Shown: one piece after another, positions 37,836-46,689 of the stretch
Position numbering within the stretch: position 1 is the stretch's first letter
How the letters are laid out: each line of letters begins with the position of its first letter
Assembly: GCA_021604645.1 (NCBI GenBank)
Contig: BQJJ01000008.1
Span: 124,001-188,000 of the forward strand
Direction: 5' to 3'
From: Methyloligella sp.
Lineage (GTDB): Bacteria; Pseudomonadota; Alphaproteobacteria; Rhizobiales; HXMU1428-3
DNA: 64,000 nt
Translations under genes and position numbers: made by a program
Notes under the pieces: model-generated
What the model saw: the letters and a program-made list of their open reading frames with translations, nothing else
The model's database searches: none
What the model was told of the DNA's origin: nothing

Positions 37836-38803
37836 ACACGCACGCGCACACCAGCAGTTCGTCGCTCTAATAAAACTTCTTTTCTAAATCGAAAGAGTTT
37901 TGCTGGCCGCCCACCGGTTTGGCTAGACATTTTACCACTCGGCACAACCAGTCCACCATTTTCAACAAGGCGGCGAAAATTCTGCTTATGTAATAAATTG
38001 CCCGAAATCCCTTCAACTGATTGCTGCAATTCCAAAAGAGTAAAGTTTTCTGGCATCAAGTCAAAAATCACAGGTCGGTATTTGATTTTGGCTCTAATTC
38101 GGCTCATCGCTGTTGCCAAAATCCGCCGGTGATCCAATATCATCGGTTCCCCCAAACGAGGGAGGTCCTCCCAGTCTAACGCAGCTGACCGGCCATCACG
38201 CTTGGCCTCAAATAACAAACCAGCCTCATAAAGAAGTTCATAGCGATCCAAAACTTTTTCTTCATCAAAAACAGAACCATTCAAACCAAAACAAATATTC
38301 ACTCGCTCAGTTGCCCGCCTTTGCAAAGCAACAGTTGAGCGCTTACCCGCCCAAATCATTAATCGAGGTATAATCTCAGCCTGAATTATTTCAGGTGCTC
38401 CATTTCGTTGGTCTTCCCAGGGAAAAGAACGATACCAATTCCGCCATATAGCAGCCGATGAACCACTATTAATAACACTATCAATCATACGAGTAAGTGC
38501 TAAATAACCAATAGAGACAACATGTAATTCACCAGATTCTAAAGCCGTCACACGTCCTCGATCACCAAAAGTATAAAGCTGCTCAACATAGCTCACATCA
38601 AGCCCGGTTTGCTCCCGAACAAAGCCACGCACCCCAATTTCCATAGTTCGGTGAACAAGCGGATCAAACGGGCCAAATGGCAAACCATCATGACTTTCAT
38701 CTTGGCTTAAAACAGTCAAAATATGAGGATCATTTTCTTCGAGCGAAACAATGGCCGCGTTCAAACCAATTTCAATGACACTCTTTTTGTCCGTTTTATT
38801 CAT
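37832..38803 (-). CDS. NrtR-like Nudix-derived transcriptional regulator
   Basis: The 323-residue protein has an N-terminal Nudix-like domain (about residues 10-150) and a C-terminal winged helix with LLELQQSVEGISGNLLHKQNFRRLVENGGLV and GGRPAKLFRF, the layout of NrtR regulators of NAD metabolism. The Nudix box position reads GVRGFVREQTGL, which lacks part of the catalytic Glu pattern and so suits a ligand-sensing role. The ATG at 38803 with AAGGG upstream is preferred over a GTG two codons earlier. Target genes are not seen here. Confidence 0.82.
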   Translation of the reverse strand: MNKTDKKSVIEIGLNAAIVSLEENDPHILTVLSQDESHDGLPFGPFDPLVHRTMEIGVRGFVREQTGLDVSYVEQLYTFGDRGRVTALESGELHVVSIGYLALTRMIDSVINSGSSAAIWRNWYRSFPWEDQRNGAPEIIQAEIIPRLMIWAGKRSTVALQRRATERVNICFGLNGSVFDEEKVLDRYELLYEAGLLFEAKRDGRSAALDWEDLPRLGEPMILDHRRILATAMSRIRAKIKYRPVIFDLMPENFTLLELQQSVEGISGNLLHKQNFRRLVENGGLVVPSGKMSSQTGGRPAKLFRFRKEVLLERRTAGVRVRV

Positions 38804-38836
38804 AAACACCCTTTAGGTAAAACTGTTTAAGTTCGT

Positions 38837-39403
38837 TTATTTAAACCGAACAGGCATTGAAAAAACAGCCCCTTCAAAAGCCATTTCACCCTGGCCAATC
38901 ATTTGAACAGCATCGCTCATGCGCCCCCCACGGCCCATAATATCATCTGCCAAACCAACTAACTTCGCATTCGGCGTCGCTGTCGGGCTGGCCTTTCGTA
39001 AAGCTTCTGCAATCTCTGTTTCTGGCACACCATCATTTAAACGGCACAAACTAATAAATACACCCGCAGTTGAGCGACTAACCCCAGCCCAACAATGAAC
39101 CAACATAGAGTGCTGCAAATCCCAATCATCAATAAAATCAATCAGTCGTTGAACATGACGCTCGCTAGGAAGCACCAATCCATCACGTGGCTCAGAAATA
39201 TCATTCATTGCTAGTTTTAAATGCTGGTGATCTTCAAGCATTGAAGGCGTTTCAATCATAGTGTCTTTATTAATGATAGAAACCAAGCGGCCGATATTAT
39301 GAGTTTCAATAGCAGGCAAGACTTGCCCCAAAGGCCCACCAAAAATACGCGCAGTATATTCAGAACTCTCATTAGTGTGTACAGCACTTGGTTCATTAGA
39401 CAT
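38837..39403 (-). CDS. Tyrosine/dual-specificity protein phosphatase
   Basis: The 188-residue protein carries the Cys-phosphatase signature HCWAGVSRS (HCxxGxxRS) near residue 101, with a candidate general-acid loop NDISEPRDGL upstream. It therefore belongs to the dual-specificity/tyrosine phosphatase group. Substrates are unknown. I chose the ATG at 39403, which has AAGGAT nine bases upstream; a TTG at 39421 would add six residues. It lies between the NrtR-like regulator and the HD hydrolase, all on the minus strand, and may share their transcript. Confidence 0.88.
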   Translation of the reverse strand: MSNEPSAVHTNESSEYTARIFGGPLGQVLPAIETHNIGRLVSIINKDTMIETPSMLEDHQHLKLAMNDISEPRDGLVLPSERHVQRLIDFIDDWDLQHSMLVHCWAGVSRSTAGVFISLCRLNDGVPETEIAEALRKASPTATPNAKLVGLADDIMGRGGRMSDAVQMIGQGEMAFEGAVFSMPVRFK

Positions 39404-39483
39404 ATATTTTGGATCCTTCAAAACAGTTATTTATCTAACTTTAAATCATAAAAAGAAAAAAATACTAATCAAACCTAATAAAT

Positions 39484-40098
39484 TTAACTCTCATTCAATT
39501 GATAAAAGCGTTCTAAAAATTTAGCCTGTGCATCACGAACAGAAAGAGCCTCCAGAGAAGTAATCCAATTGTTAAAATCACCATCGATTGATTCAGGCGC
39601 TGAAAAATAAACTGTTGCTTCATCGTTAGAAAATCCAGCCAAATAAATCGCCTCATAAAAGGCAGAAATTTCATCAGCTCGTTTAATGAAACGCTGAACT
39701 TCATCAGTTAGATCTGAAGCAATGCCAAACCGTTGATGAATGGCATCAAGAATTTTCAATTCAAAAACTTTGTAATCCGCGCCAATTGCCGCCTTAAAAG
39801 GGCTGATCAAATCTCCAATGACATATTCAGGAGCGTCATGCAAAAGAGCACCCATTTGCCAGGAGGCTGGTGCATCTGGTTTCAGTTTTAAAAGAATATC
39901 CGTGACAAAAAGAGAGTGTTCCGCAACAGAAAAAGCATGCGGCCCAGACGTTTGCCCATTCCACCTGGCAACCCGTGCTAATCCATGCGCAATATCTTCA
40001 ATTTCAATATCTGAACTTTTTGGGTTTAGTAAATCCAACCGGCGCCCGGAAAGCATTCTCTGCCAAGCCCGAACAGGTTTTTTAGGAAGTTCACCCAT
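39484..40098 (-). CDS. HD-domain hydrolase (YfbR-like)
   Basis: The 204-residue HD-superfamily phosphohydrolase shows the metal site as His in SVAEHSLFV, HD in LLHDAPEYVIGDL and Asp in FIKRADEISAFYEA, similar to 5'-nucleotidase YfbR. The probable substrates are nucleotides, but this is inferred from fold. Its ATG at 40098 overlaps the tag stop codon by one base (TGATG); a GTG one codon earlier is possible. Coupling to tag suggests a nucleotide-damage or repair context. Confidence 0.87.
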   Translation of the reverse strand: MGELPKKPVRAWQRMLSGRRLDLLNPKSSDIEIEDIAHGLARVARWNGQTSGPHAFSVAEHSLFVTDILLKLKPDAPASWQMGALLHDAPEYVIGDLISPFKAAIGADYKVFELKILDAIHQRFGIASDLTDEVQRFIKRADEISAFYEAIYLAGFSNDEATVYFSAPESIDGDFNNWITSLEALSVRDAQAKFLERFYQLNES

Positions 40099-40697
40099 CA
40101 CTTAACTCTTCCAGAAAAATCTATTTTTTTACCAAGCTCTACGCAAATCTTATGACGAGGACAATCAACCAGGTGGTCATTCACCATTCCCATTGCTTGC
40201 ATATGAGCATAAACCGTTGTAGGACCAACAAACTTAAAGCCTTGCCGTTTCAGCTCTTTAGATAGCTTAGTGCTAAGTTCCGTCTTTCCTGGAACATCTT
40301 TCATAGATTTAAAATTATTCTGCTGAGGTGTCCCATTTACAGCATCCCAAAAAAACGCTGAAAGTCCGGGCCCTTTTTCCTGCATCTCTAAAAAAGCGCG
40401 AGCATTATGAACCGCAGCTTCAATTTTCAATCGGTTCCGAATAATACCCGTATCAGCCATCAAAGCTTCAATCTTTTTTGGCTTATATTTCACTATTTTT
40501 TCCGCATCAAACCCATCAAAAGCTTTTCGAAAATTCTCTCTTTTTCTCAAAATAGTGATCCATGACAAACCAGATTGAAACCCCTCTAACAGAAGTTTTT
40601 CAAACAATGCACGATCAGAAGTTTCCGGCACACCCCACTCTTCATCATGATACTCAATATATAAAGGGTCATCTCCCGCCCAGGAACAACGTGTCAT
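40098..40697 (-). CDS. tag: DNA-3-methyladenine glycosylase I
   Basis: Tag excises 3-methyladenine from alkylated DNA. The 199-residue protein starts with TRCSWAGDDPLYIEYHDEEWG, which holds the zinc ligands Cys and His, and has GLSWITILRKRENFR, FVGPTTVYAHMQAMGMVNDH and the final zinc ligands near CPRH. It lies 27 nt downstream of ygfZ and is coupled to the HD hydrolase gene by an overlapping stop and start. Confidence 0.96.
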   Translation of the reverse strand: MTRCSWAGDDPLYIEYHDEEWGVPETSDRALFEKLLLEGFQSGLSWITILRKRENFRKAFDGFDAEKIVKYKPKKIEALMADTGIIRNRLKIEAAVHNARAFLEMQEKGPGLSAFFWDAVNGTPQQNNFKSMKDVPGKTELSTKLSKELKRQGFKFVGPTTVYAHMQAMGMVNDHLVDCPRHKICVELGKKIDFSGRVK

Positions 40698-40724
40698 ACA
40701 TCACCTTAAGTTAAATCGTCTTTG

Positions 40725-41582
40725 TTAAACAAAATCATATGAAGCCCATGATGGTATAGTCAAAGTGACCAAAATACCGTCAGCGTTTATTTTATCCCCA
40801 ATATTCAATGCTTTCCCGGCTCTGTCTAAACGGACCAAAGCAAGCCCGTCTTTTCCGAGCCGTGAACCAAGCACACCGATTAAAGAAGTTTCTGTTCGAA
40901 TTTCAGCACCGCTTTCCGGCAACTCTTCTTCACTTTTTACGCAAACAATCCGTTTGCGTACAGTGCTCCGATGCTGCATGCGTGAGACGACCTCTTGCCC
41001 CACATAACACCCCTTTGAAAAATCAACCCCGTCAATAAGGTCATAACAAGCTTCATGAGGAAACGTATTTCCAAGAGCATAGTCATGCCCACCTTCAGGA
41101 ATGCCAATGGTAAGACGCGCAGCTAAATAATCATCTGGCGAACAAGCCTCCAAACCATCACAAAAGTCTGTCATATGATCAACTGAAACAATAGCACGCT
41201 GCCCTAATTCAGATGAACGAGGATCAGGGTATAACACAGCCTCAGGGGTAACCAACTCACAATTTTCAGCCAACCAGAAAACCATATGTGTTTCTGATAA
41301 ATTCGAAATATCGACATTAGCCCTCAGTTTATAAAGGCTAAACTTCTTATAAAGTTCATCAAGCCCGCCCTTAGCCATTTCGAGAAAATAACCATTTTCA
41401 GTCGGTACAATAAAAAATTCATAATTTATTTTACCCTGCGGTGTTAACAGAGCAGCAAATAGAGAGCCTTTTTCTTTTATTTTTTCCAAATCATTAGTAA
41501 TCAGCCCTTGCAAAAATTCCCCTGCATCTGGCCCGGTAACCTCCAAAACAGCGCGATCTAATAACGCTACAAACTTCGTCAT
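40725..41582 (-). CDS. ygfZ: Folate-binding protein YgfZ (iron-sulfur cluster assembly)
   Basis: The 285-residue GcvT-like protein contains the YgfZ signature KGCYVGQEVVSRMQHR near residue 190, with the conserved Cys, and the N-terminal folate-site segment GPDAGEFLQGLITNDL. YgfZ supports repair or assembly of some Fe-S enzymes, which fits its place upstream of tag and near radical chemistry genes only loosely. The ATG at 41582 gives the normal N-terminus; the longer frame adds 13 residues with no good ribosome binding site. Confidence 0.92.
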   Translation of the reverse strand: MTKFVALLDRAVLEVTGPDAGEFLQGLITNDLEKIKEKGSLFAALLTPQGKINYEFFIVPTENGYFLEMAKGGLDELYKKFSLYKLRANVDISNLSETHMVFWLAENCELVTPEAVLYPDPRSSELGQRAIVSVDHMTDFCDGLEACSPDDYLAARLTIGIPEGGHDYALGNTFPHEACYDLIDGVDFSKGCYVGQEVVSRMQHRSTVRKRIVCVKSEEELPESGAEIRTETSLIGVLGSRLGKDGLALVRLDRAGKALNIGDKINADGILVTLTIPSWASYDFV

Positions 41583-41980
41583 TTTTAATTCCAATCCAAA
41601 GCACAACCCAACCATAATCAAATCTGAGGTCAGAAAATTGTGCGCAAAAAACCAGAGCAGTCAACAAATTCAGTTCAAATGCTATATGCTCCAGTGAATG
41701 AATAAGCCACAATTATAAAATTAATGTCTTTCAAGATAACGATAATAAAAAGACGAATAACATCAAAAACTTGAAAACATTTTGTTAACTAAGAACTTTT
41801 AGTGCATACCCTCAAAAAGTGCACTGATTAAACACCTGACAGTCCTCAACTTTATATATAAACTCATATCAAGAGTTACAAGACGTGGAGACGTGAAGAC
41901 AAATCAAAAGCCATTGAAAGACCAATGGAATAAAGACGTCTAATTTCACGTTCAATTTCTATGAAACGGAGTATACACAA
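41583..41980. promoter_or_regulatory. Divergent region between ygfZ and pyrC
   Basis: About 400 bases without a gene. AGTGCA at 41801-41806 is inverted as TGCACT at 41820-41825, about 155 nt upstream of pyrC; this could be an operator or chance. GGAG precedes the pyrC start. No repeat-family copy is present. Confidence 0.3.
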
Positions 41981-43303
41981 ATGAACTTTGATCTAGTCAT
42001 CAAAAGTGGTGAAGTGGTCAATCAAGATGGAATAGGCCAGGCCGATATCGGCATTAAAGATGGTAAAATTACATCTCTAGGTGATCTAAGCCAAGCATCG
42101 GCAGATAAAACCATCTCAGCAACCGGCCTCACCATTCTTCCTGGTGTCGTAGACAGCCAAGTTCATTTCAGAGAACCCGGCAATGAACATAAAGAAGACC
42201 TGGAAACAGGCAGCCGTGCTGCCGTTATGGGCGGTGTAACATCTGTGTTTGAAATGCCAAACACCTCACCTCTCACAACTTGTCCAAACACACTGGCAGA
42301 TAAAATCAACCGCGCCCGTCATCGTATGTTTTGCGATTTCGCCTTTTATGTTGGCGGCACAAGAGAAAATACCAATGACCTCCCAGACCTTGAACGTTTA
42401 GAAGGCGCTGCAGGCATCAAAGTTTTCATTGGCTCATCCACTGGTAATTTATTGGTTGATGATGAAGAAAGCTTGAAAAAAATCCTTTCCAAAATCAACC
42501 GCCGCGCGGCATTCCACTCAGAAGATGAAGCCCGTTTGATTGAGCGCATGGATGTTCGCCGTACAAATGATCCATCAAGCCATCCAGAATGGCGCGATGA
42601 AATCGCAGCCATGAAGTCAACCAAAATGCTGGTCGAAGCGGCCAGAGAAGCTGGCAAACGCATTCACGTCCTCCATATTTCAACAGCTGAGGAAATTGAA
42701 TATCTAGCTCATCATAAAGATGTCGCCTCAGTAGAGCTAACACCACAACATCTCAGCCTTTCAGCTCCAGATGTATATGAGAGATTAGGCACCTATGCAC
42801 AAATGAACCCACCGTTGCGAGAGGCACGCCACGCGAAAGCTCTCTGGCAAGGCCTTCAAAACGGTGTTGCTGATGTACTCGGCTCAGATCATGCCCCACA
42901 CACAAGAGAAGAAAAAGAAAAACCATACCCGGAAAGCCCATCCGGCATGACTGGTGTCCAAACCCTAGTTCCAATCATGTTAGATCATGTTAACAACGGG
43001 AAGTTAAGCTTAGAGCGCTTTGTTGATCTGACATCCCACGGACCAAACAGGCTTTTCGGCATGGCCACAAAGGGACGTATCGCAGTTGGTATGGACGCCG
43101 ATTTGACCATAGTCGATATGAATCAAACCAGAACTATCACGAATGACTGGATTGTAAGCAAAAGCCAATGGACACCTTATGACGGCCAAACCGTCAAAGG
43201 CTGGCCCAAAGGCACAATCATCCGCGGCCACCGTGTCATGTGGGAAGACGAAATCATCGGCACCGCCATTGGTGAACCCGTGAAGTTCAGTGAAGCACTT
43301 TAA
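41981..43303 (+). CDS. pyrC: Dihydroorotase (class I type)
   Basis: This cyclic amidohydrolase forms dihydroorotate in pyrimidine synthesis. The 440 residues include AAGIKVFIGSSTGN with the carboxylated Lys, HVLHISTAEE, GSDHAPHTREEK with the catalytic Asp, and NPPLRE. The first metal motif reads DSQVHFREPG, with Gln at the first position of the usual HxH. I recall the same Gln in other alphaproteobacterial members, so this is a subfamily trait rather than damage. An allantoinase or inactive homologue cannot be excluded by sequence alone. It stands alone on the + strand. Confidence 0.85.
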   Translation: MNFDLVIKSGEVVNQDGIGQADIGIKDGKITSLGDLSQASADKTISATGLTILPGVVDSQVHFREPGNEHKEDLETGSRAAVMGGVTSVFEMPNTSPLTTCPNTLADKINRARHRMFCDFAFYVGGTRENTNDLPDLERLEGAAGIKVFIGSSTGNLLVDDEESLKKILSKINRRAAFHSEDEARLIERMDVRRTNDPSSHPEWRDEIAAMKSTKMLVEAAREAGKRIHVLHISTAEEIEYLAHHKDVASVELTPQHLSLSAPDVYERLGTYAQMNPPLREARHAKALWQGLQNGVADVLGSDHAPHTREEKEKPYPESPSGMTGVQTLVPIMLDHVNNGKLSLERFVDLTSHGPNRLFGMATKGRIAVGMDADLTIVDMNQTRTITNDWIVSKSQWTPYDGQTVKGWPKGTIIRGHRVMWEDEIIGTAIGEPVKFSEAL

Positions 43304-43385
43304 TTCCATTCACTAACGAGAATGTGATGATAATCTGAAACATAGAGGCTGGTTTTTTCGGTAAGTTTATATTTAACTTAAACTC

Positions 43386-44468
43386 ATGATTAAACCAGTC
43401 TCACAGTTTCTTCACATCTCAAACCTCTTAGTCTCAAGAGTAGCACTTCTCTATTTCAAAACCCTCTTTATAAATGCTCTTAGTTGTTTTTTTCTCTTTT
43501 TTAGTATTCTTAGCTCTCAACCAGCTCAATCACAGCTCAATAAACAGTCAATTATTGACCCAGCCAATCAAGCCAAGTTTCGAACCAGCCATATGCCATA
43601 CACGGCATTTGATAAACTCAATCACACAATTTTAAAAATTGATAACGCGACATTAAAAGTCGGCTTTGCCCCTGGCAAACTTGATCTTTCAAATCAGCAA
43701 ATACTCAACTGGATCACAAATTCAGCTGAAGTCGTTTCAAAATATTACGGCCAATTCCCCGTAAATGACGCAAGGGTATTAATCGTGCCCGCACAAGGCA
43801 AAGGCGTTAAAACAGGGCAAGCCTTTGGCTATAGAGGCGCAGCCATACGTGTTTTTGTTGGAGAGAAAAGTGATTTAAATGATTTGAAAAAAGACTGGAT
43901 CGCCATTCATGAAATGATCCACCTGGCACTGCCAAACACTCATCAGCGTCACCTTTGGTTAGCCGAAGGTTTATCCGTCTATGTAGAATCAATCTCTCGC
44001 GCTCAAGCTGGGCAACTAAGTGAGGCCTTCGTCTGGAACGGCTTTATGAAAAGTATGCCCTTTGGCCTGCCCAAAGAAGGAGACAAAGGGTTAGATTACA
44101 CCCACACATGGGGACGCACTTATTGGGGTGGTGCTATATTTTGCTTACTCGCTGATATAGAAATTCGTCAACAAACTAACAATAAAATGGGCCTGCAAGA
44201 TGCTCTAATTGGCCTCATTAAAAAAGGCGGCAACAATGAAAGAATTTGGTCTATCTCAGAAATTTTAGAAGCAACAGATTACGCCACCGGTAAAAAAGCG
44301 GTCTATGAGCAATATATGAAAATGTACAACACACCCATGAAACCAGACTTAGAGAAAATATGGAAAGACTTAGGTGTTACAAAACTAAACGGCAAAATCG
44401 TTCTTGATAACAACGCACCCCTTGCAAAAATCCGACAAGCCATTTTTACACCAAGAAATAATCAGTAA
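43386..44468 (+). CDS. Secreted gluzincin-type peptidase (peptidase MA-like)
   Basis: The 360-residue protein has a long N-terminal hydrophobic segment (about residues 25-50) ending in an SQPAQSQ-like cleavage region, so it is exported. The metal site IAIHEMIHLALP (HExxH) is followed 20 or so residues later by WLAEGLSVYVE, giving the third ligand Glu, as in M1/MA-clan peptidases. I do not recognise a more specific family. It lies 80 nt after pyrC on the same strand but is probably separate. Substrate unknown. Confidence 0.78.
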   Translation: MIKPVSQFLHISNLLVSRVALLYFKTLFINALSCFFLFFSILSSQPAQSQLNKQSIIDPANQAKFRTSHMPYTAFDKLNHTILKIDNATLKVGFAPGKLDLSNQQILNWITNSAEVVSKYYGQFPVNDARVLIVPAQGKGVKTGQAFGYRGAAIRVFVGEKSDLNDLKKDWIAIHEMIHLALPNTHQRHLWLAEGLSVYVESISRAQAGQLSEAFVWNGFMKSMPFGLPKEGDKGLDYTHTWGRTYWGGAIFCLLADIEIRQQTNNKMGLQDALIGLIKKGGNNERIWSISEILEATDYATGKKAVYEQYMKMYNTPMKPDLEKIWKDLGVTKLNGKIVLDNNAPLAKIRQAIFTPRNNQ

Positions 44469-44639
44469 ATTTTCAATTATCCAATCCTATTTTCTAAAAA
44501 ACATATTGATTTGTTCACCATTTCTAACTCATTATGAAATCAAAGAATTATTCAATAAATTAATTAACCAGAACCACTATCTAACCTATTATTTTTATTA
44601 TTATATTTTAAGCCCTTTAAAAAAGCTGGAGTACAATTG

Positions 44640-45125
44640 ATGAAAATTAGACAACTCCTATATATCTCTTCACAATCAAAAAAACTGAACATCAATGATG
44701 TAAGACAAATCGTCAGAAAATCTCAAAAAAGAAACAAGCAACACAATGTAACTGGTTTATTGCTCTATTACGAAGGTTGTTTTTGTCAGGTAATAGAAGG
44801 ATATCCAAAAGATATTGAGGTCATTTTTGATTATATTTCTAACGATCATAAACATAGAAGTCTCATTACTTTACAAGATGACTTTGTCGATCAAAGAGCT
44901 TTTAAAGAATGGACTATGGCTTTTCAAAATATAAATCATGACGAACTCACTCAAAATGATATTGAAGAAATAAAAGCCTACATAAGTGAAAAATTTAACC
45001 TAAACGAAAATGCAAATAATTTTATCCCAATTATGCTTCACTCATTTATCTACCATCATACAAGTGATTTAACCTTACAAAAAATGTTTAAATTTTCATC
45101 CGGTTTAAGTTCAGAAGCACTCTGA
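44640..45125 (+). CDS. BLUF-domain blue-light sensor
   Basis: The 161-residue protein is a short BLUF photoreceptor binding FAD. The photocycle residues are all present: Tyr8 in LLYIS, Asn36 in HNVTGLLLYY, Gln50 in FCQVIEG, and Trp91 and Met93 in EWTMAF. Residues 97-161 form a helical cap without an enzymatic output domain, so signalling must go through a partner protein. The ATG at 44640 has CTGGAG eight bases upstream. A GST gene starts nine bases after its stop, implying co-transcription. The surrounding DNA is very AT-rich. Confidence 0.92.
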   Translation: MKIRQLLYISSQSKKLNINDVRQIVRKSQKRNKQHNVTGLLLYYEGCFCQVIEGYPKDIEVIFDYISNDHKHRSLITLQDDFVDQRAFKEWTMAFQNINHDELTQNDIEEIKAYISEKFNLNENANNFIPIMLHSFIYHHTSDLTLQKMFKFSSGLSSEAL

Positions 45126-45134
45126 TTGAATATT

Positions 45135-45791
45135 ATGCACGATCACCATCTTCTATATAGTTTTCGTAGATGCCCCTACGCCATGCGCGCAAGACTAGGT
45201 CTCACCTCAGCGAACATTAAAGTTGAACTCCGAGAAATTGTGTTGCGCAACAAACCCGCTCACATGATCGAGCTCAGCCCCAAAGCAACAGTACCGGTCC
45301 TGCGATTAAAAACCGGTGAGGTGATTGACGAAAGTTTGGATATTGCCATTTGGGCCCTAAAACAAAATGACCCAAAAAATTTACTCTCCCCCAAAAATCA
45401 GTCTTTTGAAGATATGCAAAAACTTATCCAAGAGAACGATGGCCCCTTTAAGCACCATCTTGATCACACCAAATATTCGGTAAGATACCCAGAAGACAAT
45501 AAAGAAGATCATATAAAAAAAGCCAGTGAGTTTTTATTAAAATTAAACGACCGCCTTTCAACCCAAAACTATCTTTTTGGGAATGAGCGCTCTTTAGCCG
45601 ACATCACCATTGCTCCCTTTGTTCGCCAATTCGCGAACATCGACCGCAACTGGTTTGACAGCCAGCCGTGGCCTCATTTGATCAAATGGCTCAATGAATT
45701 TATTGAAAGCGAACTGTTTCTTTCAATCATGGAGAAATACGCCCCCTGGCAAGAGGGCGATGAAATCACATGGTTTCCTGAAAAAACTTAA
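45135..45791 (+). CDS. Glutathione S-transferase-like protein
   Basis: The 218-residue protein has an N-terminal thioredoxin-like domain with RRCPYAMRARLGL (Cys13 in CPYA) and ATVPVL with the cis-Pro, and a C-terminal helical domain with FGNERSLADITIAPFVRQF, typical of GST fold proteins. The CPYA site suggests omega- or glutaredoxin-like chemistry. It begins directly after the BLUF gene; the ATG at 45135 is chosen, though a TTG next to the BLUF stop is in frame. The pairing hints at a light- or redox-linked role, by inference. Confidence 0.85.
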   Translation: MHDHHLLYSFRRCPYAMRARLGLTSANIKVELREIVLRNKPAHMIELSPKATVPVLRLKTGEVIDESLDIAIWALKQNDPKNLLSPKNQSFEDMQKLIQENDGPFKHHLDHTKYSVRYPEDNKEDHIKKASEFLLKLNDRLSTQNYLFGNERSLADITIAPFVRQFANIDRNWFDSQPWPHLIKWLNEFIESELFLSIMEKYAPWQEGDEITWFPEKT

Positions 45792-45797
45792 AGCTTA

Positions 45798-46256
45798 CTA
45801 GTAGCGAATAAGCAAAGTACCCAAACCAATCAAAGTGAGGAACTTAAACGCTTCAAGAACACCATAGAACTTTCTATGGAAAGTGTTGGGCAAAGGTCGA
45901 TTATGCTCATAATCATCAACCTTGTTATAGATGATCGGCTTAAGATAATAACGCTGCAAAAACAAGCAAATGAGCACAAGACCAAACACAAACCACAAAT
46001 AAGGACCAACCTCAGAAAGTACCATAGTGCCTGTGATGATCGCTAAGAACAAAGCTTCAAATATAAAGAACAAAGTAAAAGTAGCATGACCAATTTCCTG
46101 AGCCGTCGCATGCTCTAAATTTGGCGCGTTATATTTCGCTGGTGTCGCGATAAAACTATGCCCCAAAATCGCGCCCGCCCAAACAAACGGCAATGCATAT
46201 GGCACAGTTGTAATATAACGATGCGGAATCTCTTCCAAATAACTTAAAAATTCCAT
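45798..46256 (-). CDS. Four-span membrane protein of unknown function
   Basis: The 152-residue protein shows spans near residues 15-35, 60-82, 86-105 and 135-150, with conserved-looking VWAGAILGHSFIATPAKY, GHATFTLFFIFEALF and HRKFYGVLEAFKFL. Repeated His and Glu inside or near spans are notable and might bind metal or heme, but I do not recognise the family. The ATG at 46256 has GGGGGA seven bases upstream and is preferred to the longer frame. It is convergent with the GST gene. Confidence 0.65.
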   Translation of the reverse strand: MEFLSYLEEIPHRYITTVPYALPFVWAGAILGHSFIATPAKYNAPNLEHATAQEIGHATFTLFFIFEALFLAIITGTMVLSEVGPYLWFVFGLVLICLFLQRYYLKPIIYNKVDDYEHNRPLPNTFHRKFYGVLEAFKFLTLIGLGTLLIRY

Positions 46257-46366
46257 CTCAATTCCCCCATGAAATCTAACCAATTAGATTGAAAGCCCAA
46301 ATATTTAGGCCGATTATTACCTTTACAAGTTCCGACAAAACTAACACTGATTTATATCAATATAAC

Positions 46367-46396
46367 AAAAAAAGGGACACAAAACTGCATCCCTTT
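46367..46396 (-). terminator. Terminator downstream of ettA and repeat B4
   Basis: On the minus strand AAAGGGA pairs with TCCCTTT around a short loop and is followed by a T-run. It lies about 295 nt past the ettA stop, so the B4/A9 repeats would be transcribed in the ettA 3' untranslated region. Confidence 0.65.
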
Positions 46397-46486
46397 ATCT
46401 AGACCTAACTTACTAACATTACGATGAACACCAGGCAGAAAATGCCACCCGCTCATTCACATCCAATAATTTATAGAATACTTCCT

Positions 46487-46688
46487 GTACGAAGAAGGAG
46501 TTCAACTCGTCCAGAGCTGAGGGACATGGCGTAGCCCGGCGTACAAGATCAGCCTGAACGGAGCGAAGCGAGTACGGAAGCTGATCACAAGAAAAGCGCC
46601 GCACGCCAGAGGGCCCGCTGATTTAGCAGCGCGGTTGCTTGTGGGCAACCTGAAGCGCCACTAAAAAAGTAATAGCCCGTGAGAGAAA
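46487..46688 (+). repeat. Repeat family B, copy B4, expanded, with A9 nested inside
   Basis: TACGAAGAAGGAG, hairpin TCAACTC at 46502-46508 with GAGCTGA at 46514-46520 (one mismatch), and GGGACATGGCG are followed by CCCGGCG and, some 60 nt later, GCGCCG. The usual short loop of this hairpin is replaced by an insert that itself folds through GATCAGC and GCTGATC. Then come GCTG/CAGC, a full A unit at 46629-46670 (GCGC, GGTTGC, GCAACC, TGAA, GCGC) and AATAGCCCGTGAGAGAAA. It ends two bases from the ettA stop codon. Confidence 0.78.
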
Positions 46689-46689
46689 A

